Below, piece by piece: positions 34,442 to 43,341 of a stretch of 64,000 nucleotides of DNA. The DNA lies in the NCBI RefSeq assembly GCF_017939745.1, contig NZ_JAGKQQ010000001.1, positions 3,720,001 through 3,784,000 of the forward strand. The letters are read 5' to 3'. The stretch is from Gemmata palustris (GTDB taxonomy: Bacteria > Planctomycetota > Planctomycetia > Gemmatales > Gemmataceae). The notes beneath the pieces are model-generated. The model ran no database searches and was not told where the DNA came from. It worked only from the letters and a program-made list of their open reading frames with translations. The translations under genes and the position numbers were made by a program. Position 1 is the stretch's first letter. The number at the start of each line of letters is the position of its first letter.

Positions 34442-37400
34442 CGAGGGTCATCTGTTCGAGGTCGAGGTACAACTGCATCCGGCCGGTCTGGTAGGCGACC
34501 CAAAGTTGGTAGAGCGTGTTTTGGGCACTCACCAAATTGCTCTGGGCCGACAACACTTGCTGGGTCAGGGCCGCGGCACTACCGGCATCGGTTGCGGCAC
34601 CGGGCGCGGGCGGAGCGAGGAGGATGGCCTGGGCGTTGTCCACCTGCGAGTACCCCAGTTCCACCACCCGCTGTTGGATGCGGTACAACTGGGCAAGGGT
34701 TCGCAGTTCCCGGAGGTCGCTCCGGATATCATTGGTAATGTTATCCTCGAACGCCATTAGCGTGCGGCGCTGCCTCTGATAACCGATCAGCGCGGCCCGG
34801 TAATTATTGCGCTCCGCCCGGCGAATTAACGGCAATTCCGCATTAAATGTAAGCTGGTGGTTACTGCGGTCGGCCGCAAACGCGAGACCATTGTTCCGAC
34901 CGGCCGGTGTGTTGCTGCTTAGATCATACCGAACATCGAACACGCCTTGCAACGAATTTGCCTGAATTGCGATCTGGCGCCACGCATCCACCACCTGTCC
35001 GCGGGCGTTCATCAGGTCGAGGCGATTTGTGAGAGCCGTCTGAATGGCCGCCGTGTACGCATCGTCGAGCGGCGCGGCGAGGGCGTCGGTCCCGCCGTCG
35101 CCCATAGATAGCGGCGGCAGGTCCGGCCACTGGGCACGAACGAGCACCAACCGATCGTTCCGCGCCTCCAGGATCAACAAGTAGAACGCGTTAAATACAT
35201 CGCGGAACGCACCGGCTTGAGCCGCGAGGCGAGTGGGGGCGTTGATGAGTTTGGCCCACGGCTGGGCCTCGTACACACGCACCAGACGATCGAAATCACC
35301 CAGGTCGATGTCGTCCTCCAGGAGTGCGATCTTCCGGGTTTCGGCTTCCGGCTCCGGTTGCCCCTTCAATTGCCGCTCGGCGCGAGCGGCGAGCAACTTG
35401 CGCCGCTCCTCGCGGATCTGGGCCAACCGCGCCGCCGCCTGGTCGTCCGTCAGCTTCGCCGGCGCCCACGAGTCCAGGCGCTCGCCGATCGACTTCGCGA
35501 ACGGCGTACCCTTGGCCAGCGGTGACTCCGTGAGCAGGGTGCGCCACCGGGCGCGGAACTGCGCGACCGGCGCCGCAGGGTCGTACTTCGCCGCGGCCAG
35601 TTCCGTCTGCTGCACCTGAGCATAGACCTCTTCGTAGCGCCCCAGTTGCTGGCGGATCGGGCGCAGCGGGCCGTCGTCGAGTTCCAGCGGCACCGTAATC
35701 GGCAGGCCAAGCTGGAGTTTGAAGTTGTCCAGCGAATCGAGGAACCCGCGGACCCCGCTCTGGCTGGTCCCGCTGTTCGACGAACCGAGGAGCTGGGAGC
35801 GACTGGTCAAAAGCTGCACTTCCACCTGCCCGACCTGCAAATCGGACTGCTGGCCGCCCTCGCGGAACGCCTGATACAACTGGAGCAGGCGCTCCAGCGA
35901 CGTGACGTTCTTCCGCTGGTTGCTGATGACCGCCGATTGCTGCAGGAGCGGCAGGTACCCCACGTTCGGCGCGGTGAGGTTCCCACCGATGCCGCGCCCG
36001 AGGTTCGGCGAGAGCCCCTGGAGGCCGTAGGGGTTGTTCGTGTACCCGCCGCCGGACCCGCCGGCCGCCAGTGCGACGTAGAAGAGCTTGCGGAACCGGG
36101 TGTACGAGCGCATCGCGTAGACCAGCGTGCGCTCGGCCTGGGTGAGCCCCTCGAGCGTGACCGCGAACCCGCCGTCGCGGAGGAACGGCTGCGCGAGGCT
36201 GAGCGACAGGTTGCTGATGCTCGTCTGCGGCTTGTCCCCGGACAGGTCGATCGTGAGCTGGTTCGCGAGCTTCACCATGAGCATCGCACCGGTCGGGAAC
36301 AGCTTGTTGATGCCCCCGGCGGTGTTCAGCGACCAGCGTTCGCCGCCGTTGGCGAGTTGACGCCCGGTCGATTCGCGGACCACCTGCTCCGTGAAGAACG
36401 CTTGCGCGGCGAAGTTGAACCGCTCCAGTGTGACCGGCAGGGCGGTGAGGTACAAGTCCTCGCGCCGGTCCTGGTACTCGCGTGCGTTAAACAACCCGAG
36501 TTCGATGGTCTGGTCGAGTTTCAGCCGGTACCCGGTCTGCCCGGATTCGAGCGCTTTGAGGTACTCGGCGGCCGGGTCCGCACCGGTCGTCAGGATCGGC
36601 GGGTATAGCTCGGGCGGCCCCTTGCTCAGTGGGTCGACGGGTTTACCCGGCCCAACGGGGCCAGGGGGTTGTTTCAGATCGAGCGGCTTGGGATCGGGAA
36701 CCGGCTGCGGGATCGGTGGTAGAGAATCAATGGGAGGAACCGGAACGGGTTGTACCGGGACCAGCGCGACCGCGGGCACCGCTTTCCCGGTCGACTCTGC
36801 GTCGCCGGAAATCACGGTCACAACGGGCGGGCGCAATTCGGTCTTGGCCGGTACGCTGTTGCTGTTGTTGGTAGCAACCGGATTTTGCGGTCCGCGTTTC
36901 GCGGCCGCGACCCACGGCCCGACCTCGTTGGTAATGGGCTTCGCGGCCGGAGTCGTCTGAACGGCCTGGGCCGGTCCGCTGGACGGCCCCGATCCGGGGA
37001 GCGCGGCCGGGACACTGTGACGCACGGGGCGCTCGCCTTGCGCAACGGTGGGCGCCCCCGTAGTCGTCGGGAAAAAGGACGGTGTGGTCTTGGCGGCGTT
37101 TGGTCTTTGCGGACCGGCGGCACGTTCCGGCGCGATCGGAGCGCCCGCCGCGGCCACGCGCGTGGACGTGTTCGGGTCATCGGCCCGGTTCTCCGAGTCC
37201 CACTGCTGGAGCAGCGAAACGTACCCGTCGCCGTCCTGCCGGCCGACGCCGGACTTCTTCGTCGGGCGCTGCGGGTTGGGCGACAGCGAACGGGCCGCGT
37301 AGTCATCGGGCGGGTACGGCGGGCGGTCCGGGTTGGTGGGGTCCGCGAACCGCGCCCGCGGGTCCGGGTACACGTGCCAGTCCTTCTTCACCTGCCAGTC

Positions 37401-37547
37401 CGGGAACACGTTCTTCTGCGAAATGATCCCGGCGACGTCCTTATCGGCGCGTTCGCGGTAGTTGTAGCGCGAGCACCCCGGCCCGAAGAGGAGGGCGAGA
37501 AGGGCGAACGCGGCAACGAAGGGGAGGCAGCGTGCTGATCCGTGCAT
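34317..37547 (-). CDS. TolC-like outer membrane efflux lipoprotein with long N-terminal extension
   Basis: 1076 residues from ATG 37547. A lipoprotein signal ends in LLFGPGCSRY (Cys about residue 25). Residues about 60-330 are a Pro/Ala/Thr-rich low-complexity region without recognised domain. From about 345 on, the protein shows TolC features: long amphipathic helices and a late repeat of the same pattern (YRAALIGYQRQRRTLMAFED, QSNLVSAQNTLYQLWVAYQTG). It forms the outer-membrane duct of the exporter encoded with the following three genes. It is about twice the usual TolC size. Its 3' end overlaps the adaptor gene by up to 125 nt. Confidence 0.85.
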   Translation of the reverse strand: MHGSARCLPFVAAFALLALLFGPGCSRYNYRERADKDVAGIISQKNVFPDWQVKKDWHVYPDPRARFADPTNPDRPPYPPDDYAARSLSPNPQRPTKKSGVGRQDGDGYVSLLQQWDSENRADDPNTSTRVAAAGAPIAPERAAGPQRPNAAKTTPSFFPTTTGAPTVAQGERPVRHSVPAALPGSGPSSGPAQAVQTTPAAKPITNEVGPWVAAAKRGPQNPVATNNSNSVPAKTELRPPVVTVISGDAESTGKAVPAVALVPVQPVPVPPIDSLPPIPQPVPDPKPLDLKQPPGPVGPGKPVDPLSKGPPELYPPILTTGADPAAEYLKALESGQTGYRLKLDQTIELGLFNAREYQDRREDLYLTALPVTLERFNFAAQAFFTEQVVRESTGRQLANGGERWSLNTAGGINKLFPTGAMLMVKLANQLTIDLSGDKPQTSISNLSLSLAQPFLRDGGFAVTLEGLTQAERTLVYAMRSYTRFRKLFYVALAAGGSGGGYTNNPYGLQGLSPNLGRGIGGNLTAPNVGYLPLLQQSAVISNQRKNVTSLERLLQLYQAFREGGQQSDLQVGQVEVQLLTSRSQLLGSSNSGTSQSGVRGFLDSLDNFKLQLGLPITVPLELDDGPLRPIRQQLGRYEEVYAQVQQTELAAAKYDPAAPVAQFRARWRTLLTESPLAKGTPFAKSIGERLDSWAPAKLTDDQAAARLAQIREERRKLLAARAERQLKGQPEPEAETRKIALLEDDIDLGDFDRLVRVYEAQPWAKLINAPTRLAAQAGAFRDVFNAFYLLILEARNDRLVLVRAQWPDLPPLSMGDGGTDALAAPLDDAYTAAIQTALTNRLDLMNARGQVVDAWRQIAIQANSLQGVFDVRYDLSSNTPAGRNNGLAFAADRSNHQLTFNAELPLIRRAERNNYRAALIGYQRQRRTLMAFEDNITNDIRSDLRELRTLAQLYRIQQRVVELGYSQVDNAQAILLAPPAPGAATDAGSAAALTQQVLSAQSNLVSAQNTLYQLWVAYQTGRMQLYLDLEQMTLDDRGVWIDEFFNRTDAQNRSPADGQRPGERLHAPQPVGAGK

Positions 37548-37697
37548 TAGCGCACCCGTGCAGAACCCGGAACTCCGGCACATCCGACACGCACGGTATC
37601 GACCACACAGTTTGCTCGAGTTGAGGTGAACAGCGAGAAGAACGCGCCCCGGGAAGATGTGGGCTACCCAATTTACCCAGTTGAGGAGCGCCGGCCG

Positions 37698-38294
37698 TCA
37701 GGTGGTTCCGAACTTCGCACCCGGGCCGTACATCACGTCGGTGCGGAGAACGTACTTCCGCCCCGTTTCCACCGCGGCCCCTTCGTGCCACTGCCGGTGG
37801 AGGAAAACCAGCGCCGTCCCGCGGACGGGCTTCACGCGGAGGCGCGGGGCTCCACCGAACAAGAGGAAGGAGTTGCCGTCGGAAAAGAAGTTCGTGTGCC
37901 CACCCGTGAAATCATCATTCAAGTAAACCATGAACGTGAGTTCGCTGACCTCGAACTGTTTGATGCGGTAGTAGGCGCCGTCCAAATGGGGCTTAAACGT
38001 CTGACCGGGATCGTAGCGGTAGAAGCGGAACCGCTCGTTGAAGCCGACGAGTTCGCGTTCCCCGATGGCGTGTGGCAAAAACGGCTGGGCACGGAGAAAC
38101 AGGCGCTCGGCGAGTGCGGGATCGTCGAGCAAAACGCGCTCGTTGTCGCGGAAGCTCTTGACGACTTCGCCACCGAACAGCGCGTCCCCGTACCCGATGG
38201 CCTCGCTCTGAGCGACGAACGCCGCGCACTCCTCCGCGGTGAGAAAGTCCGCGATCGCAAACACCTTCTCATCATCGAGTAGTGTTTTGGTCAT
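37698..38294 (-). CDS. 2-oxoglutarate/Fe(II) oxygenase, prolyl 4-hydroxylase type
   Basis: 198 residues. The P4Hc domain is recognised by the iron ligands His and Asp in FKPHLDGAYY, the distal His in RQWHEGAAV and the 2-oxoglutarate-binding residue region in GRKYVLRTDVMYG. YLNDDFTGGHTNFF is also family-typical. Such enzymes hydroxylate proline in proteins or small substrates. No signal peptide is seen, so it is cytoplasmic. It shows no clear operon with neighbours. Confidence 0.88.
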   Translation of the reverse strand: MTKTLLDDEKVFAIADFLTAEECAAFVAQSEAIGYGDALFGGEVVKSFRDNERVLLDDPALAERLFLRAQPFLPHAIGERELVGFNERFRFYRYDPGQTFKPHLDGAYYRIKQFEVSELTFMVYLNDDFTGGHTNFFSDGNSFLLFGGAPRLRVKPVRGTALVFLHRQWHEGAAVETGRKYVLRTDVMYGPGAKFGTT

Positions 38295-38341
38295 GGCGCC
38301 AGGTTACCAGGAAGTTAGGCACCGAGACGATTCATTTACTG

Positions 38342-38668
38342 TTAATTGGGGTGGTTGCGCAAACAGCGCCGAGGGGTTCTCGCCGGTGGCTTCCGCCATA
38401 CTCGCGCCAGTAATCGCCGGCATCGGCGCCAGAATGTGACGCGGGAGGTGAACCGACGGTACCGACGAATCACTTCCTGCTGTCGCTCTGTTCCTTCATC
38501 ATATCTGGTGTAATGAAGGTCGGGGTAGAGTGCGAGGAAGGGAATCGCACACAGCGCCAGAACGCCCAAAATCAATAGGACTCCTCCGGCCAAGAACGGG
38601 AAAAACAACCACTCCCACCACGCGATTGGGGTTTCATCGCCACCATTCCGAAAAAACGGCACCCGCAT
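38342..38668 (-). CDS. Small membrane protein of unknown function
   Basis: 108 residues from ATG 38668 (MRVPFFRNGGDETPIAWWEW). A long hydrophobic stretch (residues 20-50) can form one or two helices, followed by an Arg-rich basic tail. The N-terminal FFRNGGDETP signature is one I have seen in small planctomycete proteins, but no function is known. An upstream in-frame start at 38728 would add 20 polar residues. Confidence 0.6.
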   Translation of the reverse strand: MRVPFFRNGGDETPIAWWEWLFFPFLAGGVLLILGVLALCAIPFLALYPDLHYTRYDEGTERQQEVIRRYRRFTSRVTFWRRCRRLLARVWRKPPARTPRRCLRNHPN

Positions 38669-38755
38669 CTCAGTGCTCCGTTTTCGTGTGGTCTTTGACC
38701 AGTAGCACTTTGTGCGACTACCCGACACGGTGGGCGCGATGCTGCGCCCATCAGA

Positions 38756-40765
38756 TCACACCAACTGGCACGCGGGGCGGCGCTTCGTGAACTCGACGCG
38801 GACATCAATGGTGTCCGCGCGCGGGGGGAGTGCGAGGAGCTTCAGTTTGCGCAGGCGCGCGAGGTACGGCACCACCGTTTGCGACACGTTCGCGGCCCCC
38901 GCGAGGCCGACCGCTTCCAGATCGGGGAACCGCGTGAGGAGGAGCGTTACGCCGGAATCGGTCACCTGCGTGTCGGCCAGACCGACCGCTTTCAGACCGC
39001 GGAGATTCGCGAGGTGCATGACCCCGGCATCCGTGACCCGAACGCACCCCGACAAGTCGATGGCTTCTAGGCCCGGAAGCCGGGAGAGTGGCTTGAGCTT
39101 GGCGAGATCGGCATCGCCGGTGGCGTCCGGGTTGAGCGCGAGGCGGTACGCTTCGCCCGGTTTCGCAACGACCTCACCGGGCAGCTTCGCGTTACTCAAA
39201 ACCCAGGGCGCATCGGCGGTCGCGGTCGAGCGCGAGAACCACGTTCCTCGAAGCGGAACGAGCCACTTCTCCGGTTCGGCCGGAACCGCGTGGGCGACGA
39301 TCGTGACCGGCGCCGACGTGCCATCCAACGCGCCCTTTTCGGAAAGCGCGGGCGCTTTGGGTGCCGCCCCGTTTCCGGGAGCGCTCCCCTTACCCGTCTG
39401 GGGAGCGGGCGGGGAAACCGGAGGTGTTTGCTCTCCCTTCTTTTCTGGAGACGGCGGTTTGGGCGCCAGGTTCTGCGTCGCCGGCTCTTTGAGCTTGCTC
39501 AAGCGCTCCGCGAGTTCGACCGCGTCCTTCGGCCGGCCGCTCGGCTCAGTGTCCACGCAGTCGCCGATGAGATCGACGAGCGCGTCCGTCACGTTCCGGC
39601 GCTTCAGTTCGCGCTCGAACCGCGTTCCGGGAGCCTCGGTAAGTTTGCCCGTCAACATCTGGAACGCGATGACGCCCAGCGCGTGAACGTCGTCGCGCGG
39701 GTCCGGCTTCGCGCCGCGCGACTGTTGGGGCGAAGCGTACAGAGGCGTGTACGACCCGCGCAACGACGTTTCGAGCCAGCCCGTCATCATCGACATCCCG
39801 GCCGCGTTCGTGCGCAGGTAGTCCACGGCGACCCCGCCGATGCCGAAGTCGGTAATGCGCAGTCGAAAATCCTCGGATTGACCGGAACCGTTGTGGCCTT
39901 CGACGTGAAAAAGGATGTTCGCCGGCTTCAGGTCGCGGTGAACGATCGAGGGCGCGAGCCGGTGGAAGGTGCCAACGGCCACCGCGAGCTGTTTGAGCGC
40001 GAGTACCGCGCGCGCTTCGCACTCACCATTGGGAAGGCTCTGCCAGCGGTGAATGAGGTCGGTCAGGTTCCCGCCGCCAACGAACTCGTACATGAGCCAC
40101 GGCGTTTCGCCGTCGAGAACAGCGTCCAGGAGCGGCACGACGTTCGGGTGGTTCCCCTGCTCCATCACGCGGGCGATTACGCGCCCCTCGTGCGAAGTGA
40201 GTTTGGCCCGCACCTTCGCATCGGTGCAGAACTTCACGGCGCGCGGTTGCGGAATGAACGAGTGGCGCGCGAGCCACACCTCGCCGAACCCGCCGGCGCC
40301 GAGGAGTTCCTCGAGGCGCCAGCCCGGGCGCCCGGGCAGGTCGCCCCCGGGCCGGAAGTGCGGCACGCGCGCGGGGAGCATTTTGACGAGGTCTTCGGCC
40401 TCGTCCACCGCGAAATCTGGCGGCACGGTCTTCCCAGTCGGGTCGTCCGCGCGTTTGAGTGATTGGCGCACCGCGCCGGGGAGTTGTGTGAGGTACAGTT
40501 CGAGCGTGAGCCGGTCCTCGATCGGCCCCTGGTTCACGACTTCCCGCGCGACCTGTTCGGCCATCTTCTTCGCATCTTCCGCGCTCGCCGCCGCGACCTT
40601 TGCGATCTCCTCGCGCAGCGCCGCGGCCTTCTGGCGCTCGCGCATCAACTTGTACGCCTGCTGCGCGACCTCGAAGACGTAGGGGCCGCCGGGCACGAGT
40701 TCGGTGAGCCCGCGCAGCCCCTTGTCGCGGATCGCCAGCGCCACGCACTCGAACACGGCGAGCAT
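38756..40765 (-). CDS. Ser/Thr protein kinase with leucine-rich C-terminus
   Basis: 669 residues. Residues 1-130 are a helical, partly coiled N-terminal region (MRERQKAAALREEIAKV). The kinase domain spans about 150-430: glycine loop LGAGGFGEV (155-163), Lys178, Asp278 in HRDLKPAN, Asp306 in DFG. It should be catalytically active. A Pro/Lys-rich linker (430-500) precedes a module with three leucine-rich units (GLEAIDLSGCVRVTDAGVMH and two more, about 560-650). No transmembrane segment is obvious. LRR units probably recruit partners or substrates. Confidence 0.92.
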   Translation of the reverse strand: MLAVFECVALAIRDKGLRGLTELVPGGPYVFEVAQQAYKLMRERQKAAALREEIAKVAAASAEDAKKMAEQVAREVVNQGPIEDRLTLELYLTQLPGAVRQSLKRADDPTGKTVPPDFAVDEAEDLVKMLPARVPHFRPGGDLPGRPGWRLEELLGAGGFGEVWLARHSFIPQPRAVKFCTDAKVRAKLTSHEGRVIARVMEQGNHPNVVPLLDAVLDGETPWLMYEFVGGGNLTDLIHRWQSLPNGECEARAVLALKQLAVAVGTFHRLAPSIVHRDLKPANILFHVEGHNGSGQSEDFRLRITDFGIGGVAVDYLRTNAAGMSMMTGWLETSLRGSYTPLYASPQQSRGAKPDPRDDVHALGVIAFQMLTGKLTEAPGTRFERELKRRNVTDALVDLIGDCVDTEPSGRPKDAVELAERLSKLKEPATQNLAPKPPSPEKKGEQTPPVSPPAPQTGKGSAPGNGAAPKAPALSEKGALDGTSAPVTIVAHAVPAEPEKWLVPLRGTWFSRSTATADAPWVLSNAKLPGEVVAKPGEAYRLALNPDATGDADLAKLKPLSRLPGLEAIDLSGCVRVTDAGVMHLANLRGLKAVGLADTQVTDSGVTLLLTRFPDLEAVGLAGAANVSQTVVPYLARLRKLKLLALPPRADTIDVRVEFTKRRPACQLV

Positions 40766-40787
40766 GCCTGTCCCCTCCGTCCCGGAT

Positions 40788-40859
40788 CGGAAGTCTTAAA
40801 TCGTAAGATATCGAGCCGGTCCGTGCCGACTTTTCCGACTCCCGACTTTATGACTTCCG
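40788..40859. repeat. Inverted repeat upstream of the kinase gene
   Basis: Arms cggaagtcttaaa (40788-40800) and tttatgacttccg (40847-40859) pair with one mismatch. The spacer contains repeated CCGACT words. It lies in the 227 nt region between divergent genes and may influence either promoter. Confidence 0.5.
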
Positions 40860-40992
40860 ACGCGAAGTTTGCCCCGGGCTGAAACACGAGTTAAATTGGG
40901 TTGACGCGCCGAACCGTAAGTCCCGTTCGGTCGGTCGCTGTGCGCCCCCTCACCGCGCAGCGTCACCCCGACTCCGGTCGGGTCAGGTCGCT

Positions 40993-42516
40993 ATGGCTTG
41001 GTCTACCTCGGCGCCGCGCCGCGATCTCGGCCCTTTGGGTCGGGTCGTGAGCCTCGCGCTGTTACTGCTACCCTGCGCCGTGCTGGGCGGCCTCGGCTAC
41101 CGCACGCAACTGCTCCCGCTGTATGCGGGTGCGGGCGTGCAGGGCCTCTTCGTATTGATGTTCGTGCGCTCGCACCCCGTGTGGCGGCCCCCCATCAGTG
41201 CGTCGCTCATCATCCTGTACCTCATCGCGCTCGCGTGGGTGTGGCTCCCGACGCGCGGGGCGCCCGACTGGGCGGTTCACGTCGGCCAGTCCGTTCTGCT
41301 CCTGACGGCTGTTGCTCTCGCCGCCGTTCACGACCTCATTCGCACCGGTGCGGAACCGCTGCGCCGGGCGAACAAATGGTGCGGGCGCCTCGTGACCCGC
41401 ACGCACTGGCCGCTCCAGCTCGCGGATTGCCGCGCGCTGCCCGAAGTGGTCGCGCTGCGGGCCACCGCACTCGACGAGGTGCGCCCGGTCCTCGCGCTCC
41501 TCGCGGACCCGCGCCCGGAGGTGCAGTGCGCCGCACTCGGGGCGCTGGAGTATCGCCCGCAGTGGCAGCCGGGGGAAGCTGAGTTAGTGCTAAAAACGGC
41601 CGAAGAGAGCGCGGAACCGGCGGTGCGCGCCGCGGCCGCCTACGCGCTGGCCGGGGTCGGGTCCGCGGACCTGATCGGCGGGTTGGCGCGGTTGCTCCGC
41701 GACCCGGCCGCCGAGGTGCGGCTCGCCGCGTCCGAATCGCTCCTGTGGAACGCGGACGCGCGGTGGCCGTTCACCCGGGAGGGCGTTCGCGACGCGCTCG
41801 CCGACCCGCGCCTCGCCACCGACGGCCCGGTGTTCGCTTCCGGGCGCCTACCGGCCGCGGCCCTGGCCGACCTCATTACCTGGGCCGAAGAGCACGCCCC
41901 GCTCGCGCCGCGCGCGATCCTCACCCTCATGGAGCAATACCACCGCGACCTGACCGACGGTGACCGCCCCGAACTCGCGAGCCAGCTCGCCGCGATGATG
42001 CTCGATACGGGCGCGGCCCCGTCGCTGCGGGTCGAACTCGCGGCCCTGTTGCGCGACCACAACCTGCTGTCCGTCGATCTGCTCGACCGGCTCACGAACA
42101 TGGACCAGCCCGGTCCGATCCGCCTGTTCGCTGCGGAACAGATGCTGCGCATCAACCCGCACGACCCGGACGGCGTGGACGTGCTCCGCGGGCTGGCGCG
42201 CCAACCCAACCGCGAAATGGCGCTCTCCGTCGCGGCCATCCTGCAAAACGTATTGGGGTTGGAACTGGGGTTGCCCCCGGGCGAGCTCCCGGCGACCAAC
42301 AGCAAGATCGCGGCCGACGTGACCCGGCGCGTGCTGCTGTGGGCGAACGGCGCGAACCCGGACCAGATCCGCCCGACGCCCGGGCCGATGGCGGGGCTAA
42401 AAGGCGCTCCGCGTTCCGCACTCGCGGGCGTTCGTGCCCCCTCGATCCCGCCGCCGAAGCCACCCGAAACCCACGACGCTCCGCACTCCCGCGGCGGCTC
42501 CAGCGCGGTGTTTTGA
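40993..42516 (+). CDS. Membrane protein with HEAT-like repeats
   Basis: 507 residues. Four hydrophobic helices occupy residues 17-115 (LGRVVSLALLLLPCAVLGGLG and others). From about 150 the protein is a chain of HEAT-like alpha-helical repeats (VRPVLALLADPRPEVQCAAL, LARLLRDPAAEVRLAASESL). The tail is Pro-rich. HEAT arrays mediate protein-protein contacts; here they would face the cytoplasm from a membrane anchor. I recognise no closer family and the function is unknown. It is divergent from the kinase gene. Confidence 0.82.
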   Translation: MAWSTSAPRRDLGPLGRVVSLALLLLPCAVLGGLGYRTQLLPLYAGAGVQGLFVLMFVRSHPVWRPPISASLIILYLIALAWVWLPTRGAPDWAVHVGQSVLLLTAVALAAVHDLIRTGAEPLRRANKWCGRLVTRTHWPLQLADCRALPEVVALRATALDEVRPVLALLADPRPEVQCAALGALEYRPQWQPGEAELVLKTAEESAEPAVRAAAAYALAGVGSADLIGGLARLLRDPAAEVRLAASESLLWNADARWPFTREGVRDALADPRLATDGPVFASGRLPAAALADLITWAEEHAPLAPRAILTLMEQYHRDLTDGDRPELASQLAAMMLDTGAAPSLRVELAALLRDHNLLSVDLLDRLTNMDQPGPIRLFAAEQMLRINPHDPDGVDVLRGLARQPNREMALSVAAILQNVLGLELGLPPGELPATNSKIAADVTRRVLLWANGANPDQIRPTPGPMAGLKGAPRSALAGVRAPSIPPPKPPETHDAPHSRGGSSAVF

Positions 42517-42538
42517 GCCGTGTTCGGAGGTCCAATGC

Positions 42539-43270
42539 TCACACCAGCCGTTTCGCTTCTCGGGCGAGAGCATCGGCGATGAACGCGAGCATCGGTGCGC
42601 CCATCTGTTCTTCGTATCGAGCTCCGGGCTTCGCCCGTGTGTCGAGATCGACCGCGTGCGGAACGCCGATCGCAGTGAGTTTCTCGTGCAGCCGATCGTT
42701 ACCGCGATAATTCGCTGCGTCTGTTGGGGAGCAACAGAACCACAGGTGCGGCGGCCAGCGGTGGGCATGAATGTGGAGCACGGCCGTGTCTTGCCGGCAC
42801 CGCTCGCGGCTGTCGTACATTTCATCGAGCGGCGTCCCGCGCCCGTACCAGTCCTGGCAATCAAACGCGCCCGAGACGCTCGCGGCGATCGGGAACCGCT
42901 CCGGGTGTTTGAACGCGAGTCGCACCGCCCCCTGCCCGCCCATTTCCACACCACCGACCGCGAGCGCACGCGGCCCCAAATGCCACGCGGCGCCCACCCA
43001 CGGTGCAAGTACGTCCAGTAGATAGCCCTCGGGCGCGAGACCGGCATCAAACTCGGGGCACACGCGATCCGCCCACCAGCACTGTCCACCGTGGGGCACA
43101 ACGCACCGCAATCGATGAGCGCGGAGCGTCGCGGTGAAGGCTACATCGGTTACGGGGGTGCGTTCGTCGAGACCGTGAAGGTAGAGAAGTGCTTGTGGAA
43201 GTGCGTGGGGCGGATCAAATACATCGACCGGCTTCCCGCCGATGGTGGTCCGCGTCCAGCCATCGAGCAT
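42539..43270 (-). CDS. Esterase-fold alpha/beta hydrolase lacking catalytic residues
   Basis: 243 residues from ATG 43270, with GGAG upstream. The fold is clear: ALLYLHGLDER, CVVPHGGQCWW, then LAVGGVEMGGQGAVRLAFKHP at the nucleophile elbow and RGTPLDEMYDSRERCRQDTA. Related esterases read GxSMGGxGA, but here the codon is GAA, giving Glu in place of Ser. The C-terminal GGH motif with the catalytic His, expected after the DLDTR segment, is replaced by KPGARYEEQM. It therefore looks like a pseudo-enzyme with a binding or structural role. No frameshift is present. Confidence 0.75.
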   Translation of the reverse strand: MLDGWTRTTIGGKPVDVFDPPHALPQALLYLHGLDERTPVTDVAFTATLRAHRLRCVVPHGGQCWWADRVCPEFDAGLAPEGYLLDVLAPWVGAAWHLGPRALAVGGVEMGGQGAVRLAFKHPERFPIAASVSGAFDCQDWYGRGTPLDEMYDSRERCRQDTAVLHIHAHRWPPHLWFCCSPTDAANYRGNDRLHEKLTAIGVPHAVDLDTRAKPGARYEEQMGAPMLAFIADALAREAKRLV

Positions 43271-43311
43271 GGGAATAACTCCGATTCGGTGCGAACCGCC
43301 CACAAGAAAGT

Positions 43312-43333
43312 ACACAGGGCTCGCGCCCTGTGT
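43312..43333 (-). terminator. Hairpin after the methyltransferase gene
   Basis: A 9 bp perfect stem (acacagggc / gccctgtgt) with a tcgc loop, 8 nt beyond the methyltransferase stop on the minus strand, followed by ACTTTCTT. Confidence 0.55.
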
Positions 43334-43341
43334 TCCTATTC

